Positions 56,381 through 64,000 of a stretch of 64,000 bases of DNA are shown here, in pieces. The translations under genes were made by a program, and so were the position numbers. The notes below the pieces were generated by a model that had not been told where the DNA came from, searched no databases, and saw only the letters and a program-made list of their open reading frames with translations. This DNA is from Paraglaciecola arctica BSs20135 (GTDB lineage: Bacteria; Pseudomonadota; Gammaproteobacteria; Enterobacterales; Alteromonadaceae): the NCBI RefSeq assembly GCF_000314995.1, contig NZ_BAEO01000068.1, forward strand, positions 1 to 64,000, written 5' to 3'. Numbering within the stretch: position 1 is the stretch's first letter; every line of letters begins with the position of its first letter.

Positions 56381-57502
56381 TTAGTCAGTGGATATCGCGT
56401 CAAAGCGAAAGCTGTAGTTTCCAGAAATGCCACTTTCATCGTAATAGCTAGTGACCTGTAACTTGTAATTAGCTGTATTGGTTTTTATGAGGTAGACACC
56501 ATATTGTGACCATAATAAATGCCCATCATTGAGGTTGTATTGGTACCAAGGGTTTGCGGTAAATGCTTTCACTTCAGTCAAATTCGACTTAAATCCATAA
56601 TATTGTTCAGCCTCACTATCGACCCCAAGATAGCTGTTTGTTGTGTCAACAAGTGCCGAAGCTTCATCAGCGATGAATATTTGAAAGTCAGCGCCTGTAA
56701 CGCCTGAATCTGTGAGACAAGGTAATTGAATATCCCAGGCATCATCTTGACTGACAGGTTCTGCAAGATCAAAATCTACATATATCCCAGTATCACAACT
56801 CACTGCATCCAACTCTAATTCGAATTCTTCTGCAAACTCAGTTTCACCGTCTAAGGCACTTTGGTGCTGTATACCAAGGGTAATAGTGGCCAAAGTACGA
56901 CCAGAAGTTGTCAGGGATTTGGCTCTAAATTTAGTGTAGGCATTGTCAGAACTAACAACAAAATAAACATCATCCGCAGCACTGACTTGGTGAGTAGTGA
57001 GATCATAATTATAAAATTTGTCACCTACGATATATTCTTCAGAATCATAGCTGTAGTCATCCTCAGTGGGTAAATCTATAACACCAACAGCCAAATAATT
57101 ATCTAACTCAGCATCAGCCGTGGCGTTTAAAAACATGTCACTGATGGCATTTCCTGCATCATCATAAAAGTCACTATTTATAGTACTAAAATAGGTTCCG
57201 ACAGTGTTATCTGTATGGGTATTTAAAGACACTTCTGTACGCTTAAAAGCTATATCCCATTGGCTGTCAGTTGCAGCAGCTTCATCGGTTAATTCAAGCA
57301 CAGCACCTGTCTCTAAATCGAAATAAACACTCTTTGGCTCTGACGAAGTACCTGTGCTGAATGGTCCAAAAATCACACCTTCTTCTACAACCTCTTCCAC
57401 CTCAGGTATAACTTCAATTTCATCAACTGGATCAGAGCTTGAGCTACCACAGCCGCTCATTATGGCTAATAGACTTAGCGCTGGAATGGTATATTTCTTC
57501 AT
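56381..57502 (-). CDS. HmuY-like heme-binding lipoprotein with two tandem domains
   Basis: This 373-residue lipoprotein has lipobox MSGC at about residues 15-18 and then a Ser/Asp/Glu-rich linker. Domain 1 (about 45-210) has VYFDLETGAV, SQWDIAFKRTEVSLN and FYNYDLTTHQ...VYFVVSSDNAYTKFRAKS. Domain 2 (about 230-370) repeats the pattern: VDFDLAEPV, DAWDIQLPC, WYQYNLNDG, GVYLIKTNTANYKLQVTSYY and SGNYSFRF. This is the HmuY family pattern, twice. It sits between the TonB receptor and hmuT, so it probably binds heme at the outer membrane and passes it to the receptor. Confidence 0.8.
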   Translation of the reverse strand: MKKYTIPALSLLAIMSGCGSSSSDPVDEIEVIPEVEEVVEEGVIFGPFSTGTSSEPKSVYFDLETGAVLELTDEAAATDSQWDIAFKRTEVSLNTHTDNTVGTYFSTINSDFYDDAGNAISDMFLNATADAELDNYLAVGVIDLPTEDDYSYDSEEYIVGDKFYNYDLTTHQVSAADDVYFVVSSDNAYTKFRAKSLTTSGRTLATITLGIQHQSALDGETEFAEEFELELDAVSCDTGIYVDFDLAEPVSQDDAWDIQLPCLTDSGVTGADFQIFIADEASALVDTTNSYLGVDSEAEQYYGFKSNLTEVKAFTANPWYQYNLNDGHLLWSQYGVYLIKTNTANYKLQVTSYYDESGISGNYSFRFDAISTD

Positions 57503-57517
57503 TGTTGTAACTTTCCT

Positions 57518-59470
57518 TTAGTAAAATTGATAGGAGATACCAGCAAAAACCCGTCTACTCGACAGCGGTCTAACATCGAGTAACCCCGCTGCAATAGCAT
57601 CTGTGTTTTGATGGTTATCAAATACGTTGTCGACACCAGCGATCCAGTGCCAATTTTTATTTAAACTTTGACTAAGGCTTAAATTCAAACTACTCCAAGC
57701 GTCCTTTTCTACGCCTACTTGTTGTTCTGTCGGGTAACTGCCATTTTCATACACCAGATAAATCAGCCCATGAATATCGAATGGAAATTGCCAATCCAAA
57801 TTAGCTTTGATTTGATGAGTGGGACGGTCGCTAAGATGCTCACCACTGTGATCAGTGGCATGTAAATAACTGTAACTTAGCTGATAATTCACTTTGCCCA
57901 AGGATAATTTTGCTGAGAGATCTAACCCTTTCATCACAGCTTGTTCAACATTACTGTAGCGAGAAATAAGTAAGCCGGAAGCCGCAGATGCGTCGACATC
58001 TGTCACCGTTTCGATAAAGTCTTTGGCTCTGGCATAATGGGCATTAACACTTAATGATAGCTGTTGCTTTGAGCTATTGAGTTGATTGAGATAGGTTGCC
58101 TCTAAGTTAGTACTCACTGCGGTTTCTGGTTTTAGCTGGTCGTTACCTAAGACCATGTATCCTAAATTACTGTGGTCAAAAATATAAAAACGTTCTTTTA
58201 ATGTAGGTACACGGTAACTCTGCCCCACGCCCATTCGAAGTTGCCATTGCTGTTGCTGAGTTTCAACAAAGCTGAATAAGACATTTACACGGGCAGCGCT
58301 GTGCCAACCAAATTCACTATCATGCTGGGCACGGATACCTGCTAACACTTCATGGTCAGCAATTTGCCAGCTTAATTGACTGTAACCCTCAATACTGTCC
58401 CGTGCTTTATCATCAATTTCAACGGTTCCTGAAGTGCCCTCTTCACTAGCTTGTTTCACTTGATACAACTCATCACGGTGCAATACAAAACCAGATACCA
58501 ATTCAATTTCTGAAATATTCCATAGATACTGACTATCTATCTCCGCTAACTTTATGTCAGCATCTCGCAAAGAATTTGAATCTCCACTGGTTTCTTGATG
58601 ATTAAGATAACGACCTTGAACGCGCCAAAATTCTCCTTGATTAAGTCCCAGATCGTATTGCCACTGCTCAACCTGCGAAAGATAACTGATCTCACCTGCC
58701 TGACCGGGAATAACGTAACGCTGTTTTTGCTTATCATCACTGAAATACCTAGCTTTAAGGCTTAGTTCTAGTGAATCTTCAAATTGTTTTGACAAGCGTA
58801 AGTTCACAAAATGTTTATCAGTACTTGGCGCACTTTGAGAGACGGTTTTAGTATCGTAATCAAATCCAGGATCATCAATTTTTTGTAGACTAAGACTGCT
58901 CTGCCAGCCAAGTATGTTTTGGCTGGCATCTAGTTGAAGTTGCTGACCAACATCAGCAGAATCAATATTGTTATTGGTATAACTACTGCTTTGATATTTT
59001 ACTTTAAGATGATCTTTCGACTGTTTACGACTAATAATATTGATCACCCCTCCCATGGCAGAACTACCGTATAAAACTGAAGCTGCACCGCGTAATACCT
59101 CAATTCGTTCAATATCCACCACACCAATTTGATCTAAATCAACGGCTGAGCCTGTGGGAGAAATTAACGGCTGACTATCCAACAAAATCAATACATGGTT
59201 TTCATCAAAGCCCTGCATTTGCACTGTGTATCCGTCTTTAGCGTTGCGCTTAGCGACCACTCCAGGAATATAATTCAATGCTCCTGCTAAGGTGCCATGA
59301 CTGAGTTTTTGCAATTGCACCGCAGATATAACGTCAATTGAAACTGGGCTTTGAGATTGGGATATAGTTGAGCGAGTGCCAGTCACTACTATTTGTTCCA
59401 TTGTCGAAGATCTAGCAACATCAACCATGCAACAAAAAGCTAAACTAAGTACTAAAGGTGTCAATTTCAT
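57518..59470 (-). CDS. TonB-dependent heme receptor (HmuR-like)
   Basis: This 650-residue outer-membrane beta-barrel has a signal peptide, the TonB box EQIVVTGT, a plug domain (about 25-150; ALNYIPGVVAKRNAKDGYTV, IERIEVLRGAASVLYGSSAM, GGVINIISR) and a C-terminal barrel ending in Phe-Tyr (GISYQFY). The YRVPTLKERFYIFDHSNLGY segment is the loop region conserved in heme receptors of this type. First gene of the heme operon; hmuY-like follows 15 bp later. Confidence 0.92.
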   Translation of the reverse strand: MKLTPLVLSLAFCCMVDVARSSTMEQIVVTGTRSTISQSQSPVSIDVISAVQLQKLSHGTLAGALNYIPGVVAKRNAKDGYTVQMQGFDENHVLILLDSQPLISPTGSAVDLDQIGVVDIERIEVLRGAASVLYGSSAMGGVINIISRKQSKDHLKVKYQSSSYTNNNIDSADVGQQLQLDASQNILGWQSSLSLQKIDDPGFDYDTKTVSQSAPSTDKHFVNLRLSKQFEDSLELSLKARYFSDDKQKQRYVIPGQAGEISYLSQVEQWQYDLGLNQGEFWRVQGRYLNHQETSGDSNSLRDADIKLAEIDSQYLWNISEIELVSGFVLHRDELYQVKQASEEGTSGTVEIDDKARDSIEGYSQLSWQIADHEVLAGIRAQHDSEFGWHSAARVNVLFSFVETQQQQWQLRMGVGQSYRVPTLKERFYIFDHSNLGYMVLGNDQLKPETAVSTNLEATYLNQLNSSKQQLSLSVNAHYARAKDFIETVTDVDASAASGLLISRYSNVEQAVMKGLDLSAKLSLGKVNYQLSYSYLHATDHSGEHLSDRPTHQIKANLDWQFPFDIHGLIYLVYENGSYPTEQQVGVEKDAWSSLNLSLSQSLNKNWHWIAGVDNVFDNHQNTDAIAAGLLDVRPLSSRRVFAGISYQFY

Positions 59471-59480
59471 TTAATCTAAA

Positions 59481-59500
59481 TACGAATCACTATCATTTGC
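59481..59500 (-). promoter_or_regulatory. Fur-like box upstream of the heme receptor
   Basis: On the minus strand AAATGATAGTGATTCGTA matches the centre of GATAATGATAATCATTATC (AATGATA, then T-x-ATT). It lies 10 bp before the receptor start, where iron repression by Fur is expected. Confidence 0.5.
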
Positions 59501-59671
59501 ACTAATAATAAGATCAGTGAGGTAACATAGTCAAGGGTATTTTGATTAGCAGCAAAAAAGGTAGTGAGAATTAAACGAATAATGTTTAATGAGGTTGCTA
59601 AAAATTTTTGATGGTGTGCATCAGAAAGCTCTGATATTGGAATGATTTAATTGAATATTTATAAGGCTAGC

Positions 59672-60337
59672 TTATTGGCTGGGATCCAGATGATCCTGGG
59701 AGTTGTTGTTCAGCCTATACCAACCAGCAATACTGTATCGATCACAATGACTAGTGATTACTTCATGGGGGAAAACATCACTAAGAAATATGATGCAGCT
59801 ATTAAACAACGGCGGCACAACAAGCAAAGGTGACGGTTGCTCATCGGCATACAAAAGTAACTCGCCACCATCATTCTTACGCCAGTTGTCATTTAAATAA
59901 AACACAGTACTCAATATACGATTGCTACGACCTTTAAATGCATCTAGGTGCCGCCGATAAAAGTCACCTTCTGCGTAATGAGAAAAGTGACATTCAAAAT
60001 CAAATAAGCCCATAAACAAACGTCTATTTAAACCTACCCGTAATTGTTCCATAGATTGCAAATAAGCCTCTTGTTGTACTGAATGACCATCGAGCCATAA
60101 AGTTGAATCGGTTCTTATTTGTGCATTAAGCTGCAGGTCATTTTGGCGACCAATGCCTGCGGGTTTAAAACTAATAGCAGATAATCGTATTGCCTCTTGC
60201 TGCAATTGAGTACCCAGCCAAGCAGGTAAAAAATCTATTAGCTGAATATAGCCATGATGTTGCAACGCATCTGCTATATTGTCTATCAACTGTTCGCTCA
60301 AACAGATATTTTCAGTCACAGGTGTTGCCATTTTCAT
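59672..60337 (-). CDS. 2OG-Fe(II) oxygenase, prolyl hydroxylase-like
   Basis: This 221-residue double-stranded beta-helix dioxygenase carries the HLD iron motif in HYAEGDFYRRHLDAF, STVFYLNDNW, GGELLLY, the distal His in FLSDVFPHEV and the 2-oxoglutarate Arg in SIAGWYRLN. It resembles SM-20/EGL-9-type oxygenases. The substrate is unknown. It is read toward the heme operon but separated by about 200 bp, so probably a distinct unit with the DMT transporter 13 bp upstream. Confidence 0.88.
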   Translation of the reverse strand: MKMATPVTENICLSEQLIDNIADALQHHGYIQLIDFLPAWLGTQLQQEAIRLSAISFKPAGIGRQNDLQLNAQIRTDSTLWLDGHSVQQEAYLQSMEQLRVGLNRRLFMGLFDFECHFSHYAEGDFYRRHLDAFKGRSNRILSTVFYLNDNWRKNDGGELLLYADEQPSPLLVVPPLFNSCIIFLSDVFPHEVITSHCDRYSIAGWYRLNNNSQDHLDPSQ

Positions 60338-60350
60338 ATTGTTGGTCTTG

Positions 60351-61226
60351 TTATTTTAACAAGCGCATCCCCATTATAACCAGTATTAATCCAACAAAGT
60401 GCATCCAACCTAGTGGTTCTTGCAACAAATAGTTCGATAGAATGATTGTCATCAGAGGCCCAACAGCTCCAACAATCCCCGCTTTACTCGCCCCTACGAT
60501 TTTGACGCCGGCACTGACTAAAAATGATGGGATAAGCGTACAAAAAATAGCAATAGCTGCTGCGCCTGCATACATAGGTCTAGTAAAAGTACTTAGGTCT
60601 TGCACACCCACTGCGGTAGCATGCATTAACATAGTTGCTACTGCGCCAATCATTGCTATACAAGTAAAACGTTGGCTGCCAATGCGCCGAGAATAAATTT
60701 GATTCGCAATCATAAACCAAGCAGTAAAAATACTAGCAATAAACACCAGCAAACTGCCTAACCAAAGGTCGTCGCCACCAAAACTTAAATCGGCAAAAAA
60801 GAATAAACCAATACCGCTGTAAGCCACCAACAATGCTAACCATAAGCGAGATGAGACAGTTTCTTTTAGAAAAATCCAAGCAAATAACATCGATATCGCA
60901 GGATAACAAAACAAGATCATCCGTTCTAAACCTGCACTGATATATAACAGCCCCTGTAGATCAAGGTAACTGGCAATGTGGTAACAAGCCACTCCAGCTG
61001 CGACTGCGCCTAACACATCTTTTTTTGTTACTCCCCAACTTCGGCGCGACACTGTCCAATAAAGTATGCCTAGGTAGAATGGTAAAATGAACAACATCCT
61101 TAATGTTTGCAATTCCAGTGCGCCAAGGCCAATTTGAAATAACATTTTTACGATAATGGCTTTGCTAGAAAACAATAAAGTCCCCATCACGACAAAGAAA
61201 ATACCTTTTTGTTGCTGTGTAACCAT
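60351..61226 (-). CDS. EamA/DMT-family inner-membrane transporter
   Basis: The 291-residue protein has about ten hydrophobic helices in two EamA halves (about 8-138 and 152-290). Visible are VMGTLLFSSKAIIVKMLF near the start and SRLWLALLVAYSGIGLFFFADL between halves. DMT exporters move amino acids, nucleosides or other metabolites; the substrate is not readable. It starts the pair with the 2OG oxygenase. Confidence 0.88.
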   Translation of the reverse strand: MVTQQQKGIFFVVMGTLLFSSKAIIVKMLFQIGLGALELQTLRMLFILPFYLGILYWTVSRRSWGVTKKDVLGAVAAGVACYHIASYLDLQGLLYISAGLERMILFCYPAISMLFAWIFLKETVSSRLWLALLVAYSGIGLFFFADLSFGGDDLWLGSLLVFIASIFTAWFMIANQIYSRRIGSQRFTCIAMIGAVATMLMHATAVGVQDLSTFTRPMYAGAAAIAIFCTLIPSFLVSAGVKIVGASKAGIVGAVGPLMTIILSNYLLQEPLGWMHFVGLILVIMGMRLLK

Positions 61227-61550
61227 AAATTATATTCGGGCTTGTGAGCCGTTCTCCCATAGTAAAAATGCCAAGTGGCTGTGTTTTTTATATGAGAGTC
61301 AGATGAAAATAGTGTAGAAGACTTGTCTGACTGCCAATATAAGCAGCCAGCACAACGCTAACTGCTTTAGATAACTAGCAGCCAGAGAATATTGACGTTA
61401 AATTGTGTATTGATAATTGTATTTTGTTGCATTATTTCACTGTATTGAATCTGTAATTTTATCTTGTGAAGCACAAATATCTATCATGATTTCAAGATGT
61501 TAAATAAAATAACCGATAGTTCCAACAATTACTAGTTTGGTTTATACAAA
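61227..61550. other. gene-free intergenic region
   Basis: These 324 bases carry scattered stops in all frames and A/T-rich stretches. No tRNA, clear terminator or repeat is recognisable. Promoters for the leftward DMT transporter gene are expected near 61230-61300, but no strong -10/-35 pair stands out. Confidence 0.6.
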
Positions 61551-62111
61551 TTAAGAAGCCCGTAATTGATTAGCGTTTTCAATACATATTTTTTGGGTTG
61601 TCACAAAAGTGTTTTGGATTAGCGCTGCATCACTACTTGCCCTATGACGCTGCTCTTTCATTTGTTTAAATAATCTATCTTTGGTTGCATGCCATAGCGG
61701 CATTTGTACTTCATTTAAAATCATTTCCAGTGAACTGACATGAAATTGCATGGTCATTTTAGCCGCGTTGAAAAGTTTAATTAACCAAGTATCGTCTACC
61801 ACCCAGCCATCTGAATATGCCACCTGACCTGCCAAAAACTGATTGAGTTGCCGACAGACTTCTTGTACTGGCAAACCTTTTTCAGCTAGTAGTTTGCGGC
61901 TAATACCATGTAATGATTCAGCTTTTTTATCCCAGTGCGTCCAGTCGCGTTGTGGTTTAATCAAGCCGCAGAACCTTTTACCTGATTGATTAATGACCCC
62001 CACTTCAATGGGATAACTTAAAGATCCAAAACCACTGGCTTCAACATCAATAATATTAGGAATATTAATTCTGCCATGGCCTGTGAGTTTATTCATAATA
62101 CGACTACTCAT
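61551..62111 (-). CDS. DEDD-family 3'-5' exonuclease-like protein
   Basis: At 186 residues it has an Exo I motif IIDVEASGFG (Asp and Glu), an Exo II-like VAYSDGWVVDDTWL and an Exo III HRASSDAALI (His and Asp). This is the layout of RNase T/polymerase III epsilon exonucleases. LHGISRKLL in between is also family-like. Nucleic-acid substrate unknown. The gene lies 32 bp after apbE. Confidence 0.82.
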   Translation of the reverse strand: MSSRIMNKLTGHGRINIPNIIDVEASGFGSLSYPIEVGVINQSGKRFCGLIKPQRDWTHWDKKAESLHGISRKLLAEKGLPVQEVCRQLNQFLAGQVAYSDGWVVDDTWLIKLFNAAKMTMQFHVSSLEMILNEVQMPLWHATKDRLFKQMKEQRHRASSDAALIQNTFVTTQKICIENANQLRAS

Positions 62112-62143
62112 CAGTTAATTGTTAAAAAATAAAATGCTAGAAA

Positions 62144-63121
62144 TTACTGCACCAATGCATTGGAATAATGCAACTTGCGCTGATTATCGACAATAATGCC
62201 ATCGTATCCTGGAGTTCGATTCAGCAAGTCCATACCTTTTTGCACCCCCAATACAAACACTGCTGTAGATAAAGCATCATTTAATGTACTGCGCTGCCCA
62301 ATAATAGACACACTTTGCACTTCTTTGGCCGAAGTACCTGTTTTTGGGGATAAAATATGATGATAGCGTTTCCCGTCTTGTTCGAAATAACGTTCGTAAT
62401 CACCAGAGGTGGATAACGCTGTATCCGCCAATGGCAAAACCACGGCCTGTTTATCTTTATCACGAGGGTCACGAATACCTACCATCCAGGGTTTTCCGAG
62501 CCTGTCACCTAACAATTTTGTATCACCGCCTGCTGTCACTAAAGCATGTTTAATGCCACGTTTCTTTAATATTTCAATTGCATTGTCAACTGCATGACCT
62601 TTAGCAATCCCTCCTAAATCAATCTTCACATTGGGATGGGCGAAAAAAACACTCTGTTCTGTTAGATTAAACCTAATGTGGCGGTAGTTTATAGCCTTTA
62701 ACAAGGCTGCAATCTGGCTTTGCTGTGGCTTTTGACTTTCTCGATAGTTATACAGATAACCCACACTAGCGAAAGTTATATCAAAAGCACCATCGGTCTC
62801 CTTTGCAAGTTCAACTGAAAGTGCAATAAGCTCAAATAACTCTTTAGAAACAGGCACAAAACCAGCAGAGGCTTGATGATTAAGCTTACTCAGCTCGCTA
62901 CTTTCAATATATGGACTCATTAACTGATTAATGCGTTGCATTTCGTCCATCACAGCTTGTATTGCAGCTTCACCTTGTTGCGCAGAATCACTCCAAAGCT
63001 CTACGTGAATATTAGTGCCCATAATCCCTTGTTTATCTTCAAACCACTTTGCCGAAGACTGCCCTGAATAAATCAACAGACACAGCCACAAAGCGGTCGA
63101 GACAAGTCCTTTCATCCTCAT
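62144..63121 (-). CDS. apbE: FAD:protein FMN transferase
   Basis: This 325-residue ApbE protein has an N-terminal signal (cleavage near SSA, residue 24) without a lipobox. It attaches FMN to Thr/Ser of redox proteins such as NqrB, NqrC or RnfG in the periplasm. Family blocks are GTNIHVELWS, KIDLGGIAKGHAVD, ALVTAGGDTKLLG, ALSTSGDYERYF and HHILSPKTGTSA. It overlaps the rsmI stop by 4 bp, so the pair is translated together. No Nqr or Rnf genes are in view. Confidence 0.95.
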   Translation of the reverse strand: MRMKGLVSTALWLCLLIYSGQSSAKWFEDKQGIMGTNIHVELWSDSAQQGEAAIQAVMDEMQRINQLMSPYIESSELSKLNHQASAGFVPVSKELFELIALSVELAKETDGAFDITFASVGYLYNYRESQKPQQSQIAALLKAINYRHIRFNLTEQSVFFAHPNVKIDLGGIAKGHAVDNAIEILKKRGIKHALVTAGGDTKLLGDRLGKPWMVGIRDPRDKDKQAVVLPLADTALSTSGDYERYFEQDGKRYHHILSPKTGTSAKEVQSVSIIGQRSTLNDALSTAVFVLGVQKGMDLLNRTPGYDGIIVDNQRKLHYSNALVQ

Positions 63122-63957
63122 AAATTAAGATCTAATCCGAGTTGATAAAGCTGATTTTTCTTTAAGCCAAATTGCTCCGCCGTCACAGCAGCGGCTTTTT
63201 TAAGAGGTAACTCTTTGACTAATAGTTTAAGTAAATTAAGTGCATCAGCTGACACATCAGTCTGATCCTGCTTTTCACCGGCGATCATTAAAACAAATTC
63301 GCCCCTTTGGTGATTAGCATCAGCCTCAAGCCAAGTTAAACAAGCTTGAGCACTTCCTGAATAAAAAGTTTCAAAGGTCTTAGTTAGCTCTTTTGCCACC
63401 ACCATTTTTCGGTTTTCACCCAACTCCGCTACTATCTGTTTGACAGTGCCGGCCACTCTACGGGGCGATTCATAAAACACACTAGTGCTGGTTTCAGTTA
63501 ATAAACGCTGCAAAGCCTGCTGTTTAGCAACTGCTTTGACGGGTAAAAATCCTTCGAACTTAAATCTATCTGTAGCCAAACCCGCAGCACACAAAGCGGT
63601 TATGGCCGCGCACGGTCCCGGTAATGGCACCACATTAACCTCAGCTTCTCTGCACTGACTAACCAAACCATAACCTGGGTCACTGATCAGCGGCGTACCT
63701 GCATCAGAAATCAAGGCGATATTTTGGCCGAGTTTTATTTTTTCGATAAGCTGTATAGCCCGCTGCGATTCATTATGATCATGCAGTGAGATTAAACGCG
63801 TCGAAATATCGTAATGTTGCAATAAACGTTGGCTATGCCGCGTATCTTCAGCAGCGATTAAATCTACTTCGGCCAAGATGCGTAAAGCCCTAAGGGTGAT
63901 GTCTTCCAGATTGCCAATAGGCGTAGCGACGATAAATAACGTACCTGACTCAATCAA
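63118..63957 (-). CDS. rsmI: 16S rRNA (cytidine-1402-2'-O)-methyltransferase
   Basis: This 279-residue SAM-dependent tetrapyrrole-methylase-fold enzyme modifies C1402 of 16S rRNA at the P site. It opens LFIVATPIGNLEDITLRAL. It has AAEDTRHSQRLL, ISDAGTPLISDPGYGLV, PLPGPCAAITAL and FYESPRRV. Probably first gene of rsmI-apbE-exonuclease; its upstream region leaves the window after 43 bp. Confidence 0.97.
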   Translation of the reverse strand: MIESGTLFIVATPIGNLEDITLRALRILAEVDLIAAEDTRHSQRLLQHYDISTRLISLHDHNESQRAIQLIEKIKLGQNIALISDAGTPLISDPGYGLVSQCREAEVNVVPLPGPCAAITALCAAGLATDRFKFEGFLPVKAVAKQQALQRLLTETSTSVFYESPRRVAGTVKQIVAELGENRKMVVAKELTKTFETFYSGSAQACLTWLEADANHQRGEFVLMIAGEKQDQTDVSADALNLLKLLVKELPLKKAAAVTAEQFGLKKNQLYQLGLDLNL

Positions 63958-64000
63958 TGATTACTCTCCAAAAAATACAACGTTAATCTAACCTTTGTCC

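Noticed and set aside
63958-64000. Possible rnpB or lpoA start at the right edge
   Set aside because: Only 43 bases are visible and none of them is diagnostic.

Overview
The window comes from an A+T-rich marine gammaproteobacterium. Protein sequences and gene order point to the Alteromonadales, probably a Glaciecola/Paraglaciecola-type member of the Alteromonadaceae. The evidence is an E. coli-like spc/alpha ribosomal cluster, CpxRA with a divergent cpxP, a HexR-controlled Entner-Doudoroff operon, a linear argCBFGHA operon divergent from argE, a PEP-CTERM protein and a PhoX phosphatase. The genus is an inference. Most of the sequence is core chromosome. I see no prophage, insertion sequence, CRISPR array, tRNA or rRNA gene inside the window.

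Layout. 1-1080: a leftward rRNA-P1-like promoter at the edge, then a rightward gene for a secreted protein built of twelve uninterrupted 15-residue repeats. 1093-9559 (minus): the spc and alpha operons, rplN to rplQ, including secY, rpmJ and an S4-type translational operator before rpsM. The S10 operon that normally precedes rplN is missing; a conserved Pspc-like promoter and a decayed gene occupy that place. 10349-22623: single genes for acyl-CoA metabolism, a GcvA-like regulator, rlmB-rnr, fre, trmL, a GAF histidine kinase, a PldB-like lipase and a CBS protein. 22742-25839: cpxA-cpxR with a divergent double-domain CpxP/Spy protein and a CpxR box. 26107-29765: tatABC, a double Pho-box array, Tat-dependent phoX, and a PEP-CTERM protein. 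30076-33270: a 1064-residue homologue of eukaryotic phosphorylase kinase alpha/beta subunits. 33336-42911: mgsA, then the arginine regulon (argE divergent from argCBFGHA) with a possible leader-peptide/terminator element before argC and about 17 copies of a 7-bp tandem repeat between argF and argG, and a cyclophilin lipoprotein. 42987-51456: zwf-pgl-edd-glk-eda (minus), hexR and pyk (plus), linked by HexR-like palindromes. 51642-52817: a saccharopine-dehydrogenase-fold oxidoreductase. 52897-59470 (minus): a complete heme-uptake operon of TonB receptor, two-domain HmuY-like lipoprotein, HmuTUV and HutZ, with a Fur-like box. 59672-63957 (minus): a 2OG-Fe(II) oxygenase, a DMT transporter, a DEDD exonuclease, apbE and rsmI.

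How the genes work together. The sugar block feeds glucose-6-phosphate through the Entner-Doudoroff route to pyruvate, with HexR sites at zwf, hexR and pyk. The arg block encodes every step from glutamate to arginine except ArgD. TatABC can export the RR-signal PhoX encoded next to it under phosphate control. The heme block captures heme at the surface, moves it through both membranes and delivers it to HutZ.

No wholly new multi-gene system is evident. The best leads are the arg leader, the 15-residue repeat protein, the 7-bp tandem repeat, the tat-Pho-phoX arrangement, the two-domain CpxP and HmuY proteins, and the bacterial PhK-like protein.
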